Assembly: GCF_018966525.1 (NCBI RefSeq)
Contig: NZ_CP076607.1
Location: 558,001-622,000 of the forward strand
Source: Paenibacillus sophorae
GTDB lineage: Bacteria > Bacillota > Bacilli > Paenibacillales > Paenibacillaceae
Length of the DNA stretch: 64,000 bases
Direction of reading: 5' to 3'
The notes under the pieces were generated by a model that saw only the letters and a list, made by a program, of their open reading frames with translations, had not been told where the DNA came from and ran no database searches. Positions 35,452-44,275 of the stretch are shown piece after piece (the first letter of the stretch is position 1; each line of letters opens with the position of its first letter). Position numbers and translations under genes: made by a program.

Positions 35452-35469
35452 TTATGGTACGGTTCACCG
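35452..35469 (+). repeat. rlmH-type att-like site 10 (outer end of cassette J)
   Basis: TTATGGTACGGTTCACCG. Its right arm TAGGGCGAAATTT (35479-35491) is the perfect inverse of AAATTTCGCCCTA (60439-60451) beside rlmH. Confidence 0.92.
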
Positions 35470-35511
35470 TAACATTTGTAGGGCGAAATTTCTTGTGCCT
35501 CGGCGTGCAAA

Positions 35512-35561
35512 AATTCGCCTTATGAATGTTATGATCCTCGTACCATTCATAAGGCGAAATT
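35512..35561. repeat. Large hairpin at outer end of cassette J
   Basis: AATTCGCCTTATGAATG / CATTCATAAGGCGAAATT, a 17-pair arm with one bulge and a 15-base loop. Its GCGAAATT is the same word as in the terminal inverted repeat at 35479, so the element end carries nested inverted copies. Confidence 0.75.
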
Positions 35562-35588
35562 AAGGGCACCCGTTTGGGTGCCCTTTAT
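35562..35588 (+). terminator. Terminator-like hairpin
   Basis: AAGGGCACCC / GGGTGCCCTT, loop GTTT, then TATGATTT. It may insulate the cassette from outside transcription. Confidence 0.65.
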
Positions 35589-35739
35589 GATTTCGATCCG
35601 TTTCTAAAAATTCTTTAAATCCATATAATAAGGTATTTAATGATGTGGTTTTCGTAGCGTAATAATTTAAATAAAAACGAATAAAATAAGGGAATCATCC
35701 GCATTCTAATACAACATGCTTTTCTAAGGAGTGAATAGA

Positions 35740-35994
35740 GTGCTTCCATCCACCAAAAACAAGGCGTTTCTATCTGCATACGGTAAAGGCTGGGATGCTG
35801 CTGAAAATGGCTATTCACCAGACTCTTGTCCGTATACTGATCATCGTACTAAATCAGGAGCCATCACTTTTAGCAGAGCCTTTATGAAATATTGGATAAT
35901 GGGTTATGAAGGATTTTTAACTTCTACTGCTTCACTTTCTGAAGTTGCTTCTGATTCTCCTCCTTCATCAACAACCCCCATTACTCCAGACTGA
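35740..35994 (+). CDS. RMF-like small protein
   Basis: An 84-residue protein. GTG 35740 is chosen because AAGGAG lies 8 bases ahead. Residues 10-55 (AYGKGWDAAENGYSPDSCPY, then WIMGYEGF) fit the pattern of ribosome-modulation-factor-like domains: GxxAaxxG, CPY, then W..G. In cassettes and ICEs such domains occur in small proteins of uncertain role. The Ser/Thr/Pro tail overlaps the end of the converging ATPase gene by 91 bases. Confidence 0.55.
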   Translation: MLPSTKNKAFLSAYGKGWDAAENGYSPDSCPYTDHRTKSGAITFSRAFMKYWIMGYEGFLTSTASLSEVASDSPPSSTTPITPD

Positions 35995-37931
35995 ATATTT
36001 TTCAATAAGTCATATAGTCTTCCTGCATTTTTACTCTTACTCAAATAACTTTGATATGACTGCATTGCATTTCTAATCAGCTCAGGATAAAGCACAACTC
36101 GTGCATCCTGCCTCTTTAATTTATCAACATCTTCTTCTCTTTTCTTTGAGTTCTCCCAGCCCTTTAAAGGCTTGCCTAGAACACATATAAATTCTAGCGG
36201 TTCTTTTGCCCCGGATTCATCAAGTATTTTTTGCATAGCATCTCTATATTTGTCTATTTGCTTTCCAAGCTCCCAATAGTCGACTACCCTATCTGGACGT
36301 TTCAATTCAATTATTACGTTCTTCCCTGAAACACTTTTGTAGCGTATGTCCAATCTTGAGCTCTTCTCATCCTCACTCAAATCAGCTTGAAGAGCCCCAA
36401 ATATTTTACTAACACGCTGTTCCATATACTCGGAGTCTGTTGCCCGTTCCCAAGCAGGATCTAGCAACCACAAATGGTCAAAAAGATGCTTCTGGATGAC
36501 TTTTTCTAAATCATTGTCATCAACTCGATTTTGTAAGACCCTAATAACCTCAATTCTTTCTTTAATTATTTGATAGTAGAGAGATGCCTCCAAATCATCT
36601 AATCTACCAAAGACCTCTGTTAGGGCAGGTAGATTTTCAATTGAAATTTTCTCCAACGCTTCTAGGTTATCACGATTCTTCAAACTCTCAAATGCTAAAA
36701 CTGCATGGCTAAACAATGTCCCTCTATCTTCAGACGAACCCACCGTCACTTGATTAATACGCCCAAACAGTTTTGTTGCGGAACTTTTATAGTCGGGACT
36801 CAAAGAATTAAACCATTCTTTAAGTGCAGGATTCTTTAGCGCTTCATCTTTGCCCTTCTGCCCCCGCAGAGAAGACCACTTACTTTGAATCTTTTTCAGT
36901 TGTTCTTTTACCCATTCTCTCAATTCTATGTAACGTTGATCATCTTCAATAATATGCTGCCGACTACTTGTTGCAATATCTTCCATATTGTCGTCATCAA
37001 GAAAATCAGCATGTATTTCTCCAATTAGATAAGTACTATATATCCCTGTTTCATTAATTTCCGCTAGTATATCTTCTTGTGCAAGTTTTTTCCTTACCAT
37101 GACAACTATCTGATTCAGGCTCTCTGTGCCATCTTTTAAATCGCTAGATTCCTTTACTGTACCTATCCATCCAGACACAGAATAACCACTTTTTGTTTTT
37201 GTGTCTTCAAAATGCTCCGTTGATTCAACGGTACGTGGTAATTCAACATCGCCATACAACCAAATATTCTCTAGTTTATTAAAGTAGTCTCTATCGGCAA
37301 TAGTAATTGGATCTCCATTCACTATTACAGAGAAATCATTCTTATCTCCAATAACACTAAATCTTCTTGCTAGCTTTTTTCTCAATGATGTCTCAAATAT
37401 CCGCTTTTGACGAAGATCACGGAGTACGATTTTCGTCCCATTCTGCCAATTTATTTCTTCATCAGATATTACCTGGGGTTTATATGTTCCCCCCATATCT
37501 CCAGTTCCCTTTATTTGTTCTTTTAACTCTGGTAATGACATTAGCAAAGCGCTTTTTTCATTATCTCTAATTGAATAAATTTCAATGGTATCCGCTATAG
37601 AAAACAGTGATAACTTTCCAATGCCTTTCCGCCCCATTACAGCTCTCTTTAGTCCAAGCGATAACCTTCCATCTTCACTTTCTCTTCGTCCATATCCCAC
37701 CCTAAGAAACTTATGATTGATATCTGATTTTGTCATCCCATGCCCATTATCAAAAATGGTAATAATGCCATTCTCCTTATCAATATCTATAGTAACTTTT
37801 AGAGCATCGGCATCCCATGCGTTTGCTACCGTTTCAGCAAGTACAGATGCAATGTTACTATACAAATTAATACCCAAGTGATTAAGGACATTCAAACTGA
37901 TAGTTATTTTATATTCCTCTTCCTCTGTCAA
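35904..37931 (-). CDS. GHKL (MutL/MORC-like) ATPase fused to PD-(D/E)XK nuclease-like domain
   Basis: A 675-residue protein. The N-terminal Bergerat ATPase has all three motifs: ETVANAWDADA (N box), IFDNGHGM (G1) and GRKGIGKLSLF (G2). The C-terminal part contains LDIRYK...VIIELKRPD, a PD-(D/E)XK nuclease core (D, then E-x-K). TTG start with GGAGG ahead. It lies 23 bases after a C5 methyltransferase gene on the same strand. GHKL ATPases paired with cytosine methyltransferases are known as restriction-modification variants related to eukaryotic MORC proteins. It is probably the restriction or effector subunit. Confidence 0.82.
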   Translation of the reverse strand: MTEEEEYKITISLNVLNHLGINLYSNIASVLAETVANAWDADALKVTIDIDKENGIITIFDNGHGMTKSDINHKFLRVGYGRRESEDGRLSLGLKRAVMGRKGIGKLSLFSIADTIEIYSIRDNEKSALLMSLPELKEQIKGTGDMGGTYKPQVISDEEINWQNGTKIVLRDLRQKRIFETSLRKKLARRFSVIGDKNDFSVIVNGDPITIADRDYFNKLENIWLYGDVELPRTVESTEHFEDTKTKSGYSVSGWIGTVKESSDLKDGTESLNQIVVMVRKKLAQEDILAEINETGIYSTYLIGEIHADFLDDDNMEDIATSSRQHIIEDDQRYIELREWVKEQLKKIQSKWSSLRGQKGKDEALKNPALKEWFNSLSPDYKSSATKLFGRINQVTVGSSEDRGTLFSHAVLAFESLKNRDNLEALEKISIENLPALTEVFGRLDDLEASLYYQIIKERIEVIRVLQNRVDDNDLEKVIQKHLFDHLWLLDPAWERATDSEYMEQRVSKIFGALQADLSEDEKSSRLDIRYKSVSGKNVIIELKRPDRVVDYWELGKQIDKYRDAMQKILDESGAKEPLEFICVLGKPLKGWENSKKREEDVDKLKRQDARVVLYPELIRNAMQSYQSYLSKSKNAGRLYDLLKNIQSGVMGVVDEGGESEATSESEAVEVKNPS

Positions 37932-37954
37932 AGTTATTCCTCCATTTACATTGA

Positions 37955-39055
37955 TTATTTGCGTCGATTTTTAATATCGTCTTCCCATTCAGTTATATGT
38001 GCACGTAGGCTGTACCCTATGATTTCACCTAGTTTTACAGGAACTGCATTACCAATCAAACGGCCAACTGTTTTTATAGACACAGGTTCTCCCGGCGGAA
38101 CAAACTTATACTCCCTAGGAAAGCTCTGCAGAATAGCCCCTTCTCTAAGAGAGATCGCTCTATCTTGCTCCGGATGTCCAAATCTTCCATTCCCAAAACC
38201 GAAAAATTGAGTAGTCATTGTTGGGGCAGGATCATCCCAAACCATTCGCCCATAGACACTCCTATATCCCTTTCCAGAACCCTTCTTATGGCATTCCGCA
38301 ACAAGATGCTCCCCCCAATCCTTCCAAGTGCCACCAGGTCGAGAAGCACGTATTCGCTCCAGATTCTTCTTAGACAAAGATGATGATTGGTGCAAAGAAT
38401 CTTCTTCATGAGTTGCTCCTGCGGTTAGTGGCGGTAAATCACCAATAGCTTCACGTACTGACAATGTAGTAATATCAAACTTACCCGGCTCAAGTAAATT
38501 AATAGATCCAAACTTTGAAGCTAAGAGTACAAGTCTTTTTCTGTGCTGAGGAAGTCCATACTCTGAACAATCAACAACTTTATAACTAACAAAGTATCCC
38601 TCTTCAGTCAATTGTTGAACAAAATTATTAAATACATCTTGTTTAATTAACTCAGGAACATTTTCCATTGTAACTAGGTCTGGAGAGCTTTCTCTTACTA
38701 AGCGAGAAAACTGCAACAACAGCCACCATCTATCATCATCTTTATCAGCTTTTCGATTGTATGTAGAAAATGTTTGACAAGGAGCACAGCCAGCTAATAA
38801 GTTTATCCCATTTTTCCGGAATCCAGCTTTAATATCTTTAGCGCCTAACTCCTCTACTGATTTCAATTCAAATTTGACCTTTTGATTATTAGATATATAT
38901 GGGTAACTACATGCTGGGTCAATGTCAACTCCAAGTTTAACATCTATGCCGGATTTTACCAGCCCATGAGTCAACCCCCCAGCTCCGCAGAATAAGTCGA
39001 CCGCATAAATCTTTCGTTTTGATAAAGTATTCTGCTTAAGTCTAGTTGCTGACAT
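37955..39055 (-). CDS. DNA cytosine-5 methyltransferase (partner of GHKL ATPase)
   Basis: A 366-residue C5 methyltransferase that protects host DNA. Motif I VDLFCGAGGLTHGL, motif IV GCAPCQTFS with the catalytic cysteine, motif VI ENVPEL, motif VIII QHRKRLVLLAS and motif X RLIGNAVPVKLGE are all in order. The target-recognition region lies between VIII and IX. Start ATG follows GAGGAGGGAC. It is first in a two-gene unit with the ATPase-nuclease gene. The target sequence cannot be read. Confidence 0.92.
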   Translation of the reverse strand: MSATRLKQNTLSKRKIYAVDLFCGAGGLTHGLVKSGIDVKLGVDIDPACSYPYISNNQKVKFELKSVEELGAKDIKAGFRKNGINLLAGCAPCQTFSTYNRKADKDDDRWWLLLQFSRLVRESSPDLVTMENVPELIKQDVFNNFVQQLTEEGYFVSYKVVDCSEYGLPQHRKRLVLLASKFGSINLLEPGKFDITTLSVREAIGDLPPLTAGATHEEDSLHQSSSLSKKNLERIRASRPGGTWKDWGEHLVAECHKKGSGKGYRSVYGRMVWDDPAPTMTTQFFGFGNGRFGHPEQDRAISLREGAILQSFPREYKFVPPGEPVSIKTVGRLIGNAVPVKLGEIIGYSLRAHITEWEDDIKNRRK

Positions 39056-39406
39056 TCAAGTCCCTCCTCTATCAATTCGCTTTTTATAGTTATTATGAAC
39101 TAAATGTTCGACAATAACCATATAAATCCCTTTCTTAACAACCTTTTCTTTCTACTTTTCCCTTTTGCTTATTGAGTGTATATTTCATTAATAGGTTGTA
39201 AAATCATCTAATTATTTTGATATATAAAGTAATATACTACTGCAAATAGTCATTCAGCTTTTTAACATATCAATTGAGAATATTTCACTAAAAAGTAATT
39301 GTAGGAACATACGTTCCATGATAAACTGATAGAAGATTCGGGCAACCAAATATGATATCATAGATTACGCGTAGTTTGAACATCTTGGAGAGGAGCTAAC
39401 GACAGT
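39056..39406. promoter_or_regulatory. Divergent promoter region of the two methyltransferase genes
   Basis: AT-rich gap of 351 bases without genes. A palindrome GGAACATACGTTCC (39304-39317) lies about 90 bases before the plus-strand methyltransferase and could be a control site. No controller-protein gene is seen nearby. Confidence 0.4.
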
Positions 39407-40663
39407 ATGTCCAAAAGAACCTATACAACTATTGACTTATTCTCGGGAGCAGGCGGGCTTTCCTTGGGTTTCAACTCAACGGGTCGGTACAAGTCGGTTT
39501 TTGCAGTGGAGTTCGATCAAGCCGCTGCTCACACCTATGCAAGGAACTTCAGTCATCAGATTATTGAGAACGATCTACTTCAAAATGAACTGCTTGATAT
39601 AGATGTACCGGGCTACGTGTTCAATGACGATATTAGAAAACTGGGAACGGTAAATCTTAAAGCTGATATCATTATCGGCGGCCCTCCCTGCCAAGGGTTT
39701 TCTCCTTTAGGGAAAATATCTCCAAGGGACGAACACCTACGAATGAACCAACTGTGGCAGGAATATATGAGAGTCGTTGCCCAAGTTAAGCCTTTGGCTT
39801 TTGTCATAGAAAATGTACCGGAACTTTTAAAATCCAGAGAAGCCGTTGCAATTAGAACTCTCGCCGAGCGAATGGGCTACACGGTCAATTATGGAGAATT
39901 AAAAGCAGTTGAATTTGGTGTACCTCAACGCAGAGTCAGAGCCTTCATAGTTGGCATATTGGGTCCGCATCATCCTGCATTGCCTATGCCCGGTACTAGC
40001 CGTCGATCTGTTAGAGATGCAATCTCAGACCTACCTTTGTACCCTGAAACCACCAATTTGGACCCATTACCGACAGCCGGAACAGACGAATTACAAAATT
40101 TACACTTTGGTAGAAACCCTACGGAAGTCTCACTAAAGCGTTATCGATTAATACCGCCGGGTGGAAATCGTTTTGATCTTATGCGGCAAGCACCGGAGAT
40201 CACACCTCGCTGTTGGTTGGAAAAACCTACAGGGACTACTGATGTCTTTGGTAGATTGCGTTGGGATGAGCCTGCTTATACAATCAGAACAGAGTTCTTC
40301 AAGCCGGAAAAAGGGTGCTATTTACATCCCGAAGCTCATCGTCCATTGACACATCGTGAAGCTGCACGATTGCAAACTTTTAGAGATGATTTTATTTTTG
40401 TCGGTTCCAAGACGCAAATTGCGAAGCAAATCGGCAATGCAGTTCCTCCAATGCTGGCTCAGGTTCTTGCGCAAAACTTGGCCAGACAATTGGACCGACT
40501 GTCCTCAGAGGAATTAAAGAAGGACAGGCACCGAATGACAACTACAGCCTTCAATGTATTGCTGGAGCAAGTAGTAACAGAAATCTATTCCAAGCCTTCA
40601 GTACAAGTGGAAGTCGAAGAGCCTTCGGAATATTCTCAGCTTTTGCAGAGCATTGCACGCTAA
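39407..40663 (+). CDS. DNA cytosine-5 methyltransferase (partner of NaeI-like enzyme)
   Basis: A 418-residue C5 methyltransferase. Motifs in order: IDLFSGAGGLSLGF (I), GGPPCQGFSPLG (IV, catalytic Cys), VIENVPELL (VI), VPQRRVRAFIVG (VIII) and KQIGNAVPPMLAQV (X). ATG follows GAGAGGAG. It converges on the NaeI-family gene across a shared terminator, so the two probably form one type II restriction-modification system. If specificity follows NaeI, the target is GCCGGC; this is inference only. Confidence 0.92.
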   Translation: MSKRTYTTIDLFSGAGGLSLGFNSTGRYKSVFAVEFDQAAAHTYARNFSHQIIENDLLQNELLDIDVPGYVFNDDIRKLGTVNLKADIIIGGPPCQGFSPLGKISPRDEHLRMNQLWQEYMRVVAQVKPLAFVIENVPELLKSREAVAIRTLAERMGYTVNYGELKAVEFGVPQRRVRAFIVGILGPHHPALPMPGTSRRSVRDAISDLPLYPETTNLDPLPTAGTDELQNLHFGRNPTEVSLKRYRLIPPGGNRFDLMRQAPEITPRCWLEKPTGTTDVFGRLRWDEPAYTIRTEFFKPEKGCYLHPEAHRPLTHREAARLQTFRDDFIFVGSKTQIAKQIGNAVPPMLAQVLAQNLARQLDRLSSEELKKDRHRMTTTAFNVLLEQVVTEIYSKPSVQVEVEEPSEYSQLLQSIAR

Positions 40664-40703
40664 AAATACTAAGGACTGCCTCTTGGCAGTTCTTAGTATT
40701 TTT
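40662..40703. terminator. Shared bidirectional terminator of the R-M pair
   Basis: AAAAATACTAAG-ACTGCC / GGCAGT-CTTAGTATTTTT with loop TCTT, T runs on both strands. Confidence 0.92.
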
Positions 40704-40711
40704 AATATTGC

Positions 40712-41515
40712 TCAGAGATCATAAAGTGCCATGAATTCATCCTTATCTATGGGTTTAAAACCTTTTTGAAGTAATTTATCATTGTCGTATTTTCCTGAGT
40801 AGATACTAATACCCTCGGGCTTAAGCCATTTCCGCGCATCGCGAACCCGTTTGGATGAGTCTTTCTGTTTTGCAACAGATTCAATGGCGGCACCATTAAA
40901 GATGATACCTGGGCAGGAACGGAACAATTCGTTAATTCTTTCTTGTCCGGACTTCTTTGAGTAAACACTCTCAATTACTTGAGACTCCAATTTAAGCAAT
41001 CCATTCACGGGAAGAGATCCGTCGGATACAAGCCAAGAGATTGAACCCCTCCCCATGAGATTGATAGTTCTCTTACTATCTCTATTCTTTCCAGTATTCA
41101 AAACCTCTTGTGTAATTCGCAAACACCCTGCTTGAAAAATTGATCTATCGTCATCCGCAGATACAAGGAAGCAGATATGACCATCTGCCTCTAAGGGTAT
41201 AGTCCAGTTTTTCCCGATTGTAAATTTAACATCGACCTCTATTCCATCGATCAGAGCATCCATGACATTTCCGTAAGGCAACTCAAGCTCGTGTTGAAGC
41301 ATATGTTGGACTCGGGTACCGATGTATGTTTTTTCTGTTTTATCCAACTGGGCTATGCTGAATCTGCCTGTATACCTTCCGTTTACAACTTCGTCAATAG
41401 ATTTTCTGAGTATTCGACCCATTTTCAATTCAAAATTAGGAATACTCTTTAAATAATTAATAACTCGAATCAATTCGTAATCTGTACTGTCTGGACCTTC
41501 CAAAAAGAAATTCAT
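40712..41515 (-). CDS. NaeI-family type II restriction endonuclease
   Basis: A 267-residue protein. It matches my memory of NaeI over the N-terminal nuclease domain: GRYTGRFSIAQLDKTEKTYI, then a catalytic D-x-D-x-K-type stretch (LIDGIEVDVKF), then ADGHICFLVSADD. The C-terminal part (RINELFRSCPG, KRVRDARKWLKPEGI) matches the NaeI DNA-binding region. NaeI is known for binding two sites and for a topoisomerase-like mutant form. ATG 41515 has GGAGG 11 bases ahead; a GTG at 41533 is possible. Confidence 0.83.
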   Translation of the reverse strand: MNFFLEGPDSTDYELIRVINYLKSIPNFELKMGRILRKSIDEVVNGRYTGRFSIAQLDKTEKTYIGTRVQHMLQHELELPYGNVMDALIDGIEVDVKFTIGKNWTIPLEADGHICFLVSADDDRSIFQAGCLRITQEVLNTGKNRDSKRTINLMGRGSISWLVSDGSLPVNGLLKLESQVIESVYSKKSGQERINELFRSCPGIIFNGAAIESVAKQKDSSKRVRDARKWLKPEGISIYSGKYDNDKLLQKGFKPIDKDEFMALYDL

Positions 41516-41590
41516 CTGTTGCACATCCTCCACCCCGTTGCTGGGTTTCCTTTTTGCCGCGGTTTTTACAGCCCGGAAACCATTTTATTT

Positions 41591-42715
41591 TTAGGGACTC
41601 TGAATAAGCGATTTGTTCAAAATAGCAGTTTTGAACTTGTCCATTGCATAACTTTTTATCAATTTAACAACCTGTTTCTCTTGTATCGTTACCAGAGTGG
41701 TAGCCTTATCAGCAAAATCCTTAATGGAGGCTCCCAACAGGTAACCGTCATTGTCTGCAAATATATAACGATCATGAAAATCCTTTGCTTGGCACCATTC
41801 GAAGTTCCCTCGCTGATCCCTGAACTTCTCAATAGCAACCGGAGCATCGCCTTGCAGTTTTGATGTCAATAGTCTAATTCTAGCTCCGGGATTCACTTTC
41901 TCAAGCATAAGAAACAGCGTAGAATCTATATAGTTGTCGACAATAAAGAGTTCTTTCTTCACATTGGTAAAAATGTTCATAATAGTATTGTAGGCATCAA
42001 ATTGCTTGCCTTTCTCAAAGAAGAACGCTGAAGGTTGTTGATCCTTGGTTTCATTGCCAAGAGAATCCCATGTGTGGTCAAACCACAAACGCTCTTGTGG
42101 CTCAAGGGTCCGCCACTTTGGATGGACAAGACCTACTTCTAAATTGACTTGGTTGTAAGAATCCCCCACATCTTTATAATAAATCTGAACTTTATCTTCT
42201 ATGACTGAAAAACCGGTGTCCAGAAGGTACTCCGCCTCTACCGTTGTGACTAGATCTTCGATTTTATTGGTAATGCTATTGAAACCATATTCATGAACCA
42301 AGAACAAGTAGGGAGTATCTTTCTCCACAAAAAACTTGATTTGTGCGAATCCGGTTCGATGCCCAAAGCCTATATTGTCTTGGAAAATTGTCATTCTTTC
42401 TTCGGAGAATATTCTTCTTCTGCTCTCTGAGGTTAAGCCTTGGCTGGCCTTCAACAAGCAACTCAGAATATAATGCTTGGAACTTAGCCCCCAGCGCTGT
42501 CTGTGCTGTACCGCCTCGCAATAAGATCTTCCGAAGTAGTCATAATTATGCCACAACTGTTCTTTAGGAAGGGCGCTCAGAATTTGATCGTATCCGTGGT
42601 ATCGGGTCTGCATAAATCCGACCAATTTCTTATACTCGGATAGGGTAACCGCTTTGTAGTTCTTCTCGATCTTTTTTATGACTTCATCGTATTCTCTTTG
42701 CTGCATTTCCTCCAT
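41591..42715 (-). CDS. PLD-like domain protein in defence block
   Basis: A 374-residue protein. ATG 42715 is chosen because GGGAGAGGGC precedes it. The C-terminal third has a single PLD-type H-x-R-x4-D motif (FHDRYIFAD) after IVDNYIDSTLF, and ends with GASIKDFADKATT. Such single-motif PLD-like domains occur in nucleases and in unclassified defence proteins. The N-terminal part is not recognised. It lies upstream of the NaeI-like gene on the same strand (75-base gap) and may be an accessory or an independent defence gene. Confidence 0.65.
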   Translation of the reverse strand: MEEMQQREYDEVIKKIEKNYKAVTLSEYKKLVGFMQTRYHGYDQILSALPKEQLWHNYDYFGRSYCEAVQHRQRWGLSSKHYILSCLLKASQGLTSESRRRIFSEERMTIFQDNIGFGHRTGFAQIKFFVEKDTPYLFLVHEYGFNSITNKIEDLVTTVEAEYLLDTGFSVIEDKVQIYYKDVGDSYNQVNLEVGLVHPKWRTLEPQERLWFDHTWDSLGNETKDQQPSAFFFEKGKQFDAYNTIMNIFTNVKKELFIVDNYIDSTLFLMLEKVNPGARIRLLTSKLQGDAPVAIEKFRDQRGNFEWCQAKDFHDRYIFADNDGYLLGASIKDFADKATTLVTIQEKQVVKLIKSYAMDKFKTAILNKSLIQSP

Positions 42716-42944
42716 AAGCCCTCTCCCACAGTAATAATAATGGATGAGTCTATTGTACCAGTTTAGTGGCATTTTTTTCTAGCGCTAAGTCAAACAAGTT
42801 ATAGTTGTTTGAACAAGCATAATTACATAAAAAACAACCCCTTCTGCCACTGAATGAAGCGGAGAGAAGAGGCTCAATATTAACTGTAATAGATGGACTC
42901 AAGAGAAAAACTTTGCTCAAGAGCAAATGAATGAAAGATGACTT

Positions 42945-43256
42945 TTAGACTCCATCAGCACTCACTGAAGTCCTTCCCAACTTTTTATGCTTTTCCCAGC
43001 CAATACACAGATTATTGTAGATTAACTCTATAAGCTTTTCATCTTTGCTAGCCTCTAATCCTATGTAATCATCCCCTGAATCGAATGTTTCATGACGTAC
43101 AGCATAATTATCAGGATTTGTTTGTGCTTCATCAAGCGTAACTACAAGCACTTTTCCATCAAGCGTCAAGACTACACTATTATCAAAAGAATCGTCTCCT
43201 TGACTAACAGCATCTACGATATCTTGCTTGGTAAAGGGAATATCAATTGGGAGCAT
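42945..43256 (-). CDS. Hypothetical acidic protein
   Basis: About 103 residues if it starts at the ATG preceded by AGGTAGGA; the open frame extends to a GTG at 43319 without a ribosome-binding site. It is acidic, with IDIPFTKQDIVDAVSQGDDS and VVLTLDGKVLVVTLDE, consistent with a small alpha-beta fold. It is not recognised. It lies between the defence block and the ArgR-like gene, same strand as both. Confidence 0.5.
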   Translation of the reverse strand: MLPIDIPFTKQDIVDAVSQGDDSFDNSVVLTLDGKVLVVTLDEAQTNPDNYAVRHETFDSGDDYIGLEASKDEKLIELIYNNLCIGWEKHKKLGRTSVSADGV

Positions 43257-43466
43257 ATGTAATCCTACCTTCATTTTAGATTTTAACAGCCAGTCGTAAG
43301 GTCCTTCTAAGATTGCCACTCATTGCACTCAGATTAAAGCATTCTTTCACATGTGTGAGTCTATTGTAGATGTTACCTGGGATTTTTTCTATACCCAGGT
43401 TGTAAGAATTGTGAAAGTCCGTATGAGTTTAGTATATTTAGCTCCATGTAATCAGAGACCATTTTT

Positions 43467-43925
43467 TTAAAACAAACCCTGTATCGAACTCGAATGCATA
43501 ATAACTACAGTCCCTGAGTCGCATATTGTTGCTAACACCTTTTCTTTGTATTTCCCCCGTATCCCCTTTGCTATCAGTTTTTCATACCCCTCATCACAGG
43601 TAATACATGTAAAATCAACCGGATGATGCGCCTTCGCATTCGCCAAAGCCAACAGCCCATCCAACGCTGCCCCCATGCGCTCTTCCTCCAAATTGGAGCT
43701 CACCACGTAGAAGCCCTCTGGCGACTTGTCGATTTTCAGCACTTGAAGATCACGGCTGAGAGTGGATTGGCTGATGCCAAATTCTTCGTCCAGACTCTTC
43801 TCCTTTTCTTTCAGCGCATCCAAAATTGCCTGCTGTGAATTGTACTTTCCGCCGAGTATGAGGTCCACCAGCGCTTCTTGGCGTTTCCGCACGGCACGGC
43901 TTTTAGGTCCATTTTCTTTGTGCAT
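43467..43925 (-). CDS. ArgR-like regulator 1
   Basis: A 152-residue protein with the arginine-repressor layout. The N-terminal winged helix-turn-helix contains FGISQSTLSRDLQVLKIDKS, as in ArgR; the C-terminal hexamerisation-like domain contains VLATICDSGTVVIM. ATG 43925 follows GGAGGACAACG. Upstream, TGAATATTTTTATTCA looks like an ARG box. Besides arginine control, ArgR proteins serve as architectural factors in site-specific recombination (cer/Xer in E. coli), so a role in cassette mobility is conceivable. Confidence 0.72.
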   Translation of the reverse strand: MHKENGPKSRAVRKRQEALVDLILGGKYNSQQAILDALKEKEKSLDEEFGISQSTLSRDLQVLKIDKSPEGFYVVSSNLEEERMGAALDGLLALANAKAHHPVDFTCITCDEGYEKLIAKGIRGKYKEKVLATICDSGTVVIMHSSSIQGLF

Positions 43926-44108
43926 CGTTGTCCTCCAAAAAATATTTTTTTTGCGTATTTCATTATGCAGCCTATTCAGTAATTTAAGGCTTGCACAGTT
44001 CAAAAAGAGTTGAGTCTTGCTTTTTCCGCCTGCATCTCGCAGCGAAACAACTCTGCATAGATTCTTCCCATGAAAGTCTTCCACGAAAGAGAGCACATAC
44101 ATCTTAAT

Positions 44109-44260
44109 TGAATATTTTTATTCATAAATATGCTTTTAACACATAATCAGCAGTAGATAAGCACGTTGAAATAATGTTTACTTCTACTATATTTACTGCT
44201 ATTATGCTGATACCCCATAACTTTTGTAGATATTTATGGGTAATAATATGAATAATTATA
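44109..44260. promoter_or_regulatory. ARG-box-like palindromes between ArgR-like gene 1 and gene 44276
   Basis: TGAATATTTTTATTCA (44109-44124) is a perfect palindrome matching the known ARG box (TGAATWWWWATTCA type). A half-like TGAATAATTAT occurs at 44249-44259. The rest of 43926-44275 is AT-rich and gene-free. Confidence 0.6.
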
Positions 44261-44275
44261 GAGGAGAAATGTTCA

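Larger units (their letters stand above)
31040..35469. mobile_element. Cassette I: LytTR operon, DUF4386 protein, AraC regulator
   Basis: Interval of 4.4 kb between att-like sites 9 and 10, no recombinase. Two transcription units: a three-gene plus-strand operon and a divergent pair. Confidence 0.55.
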
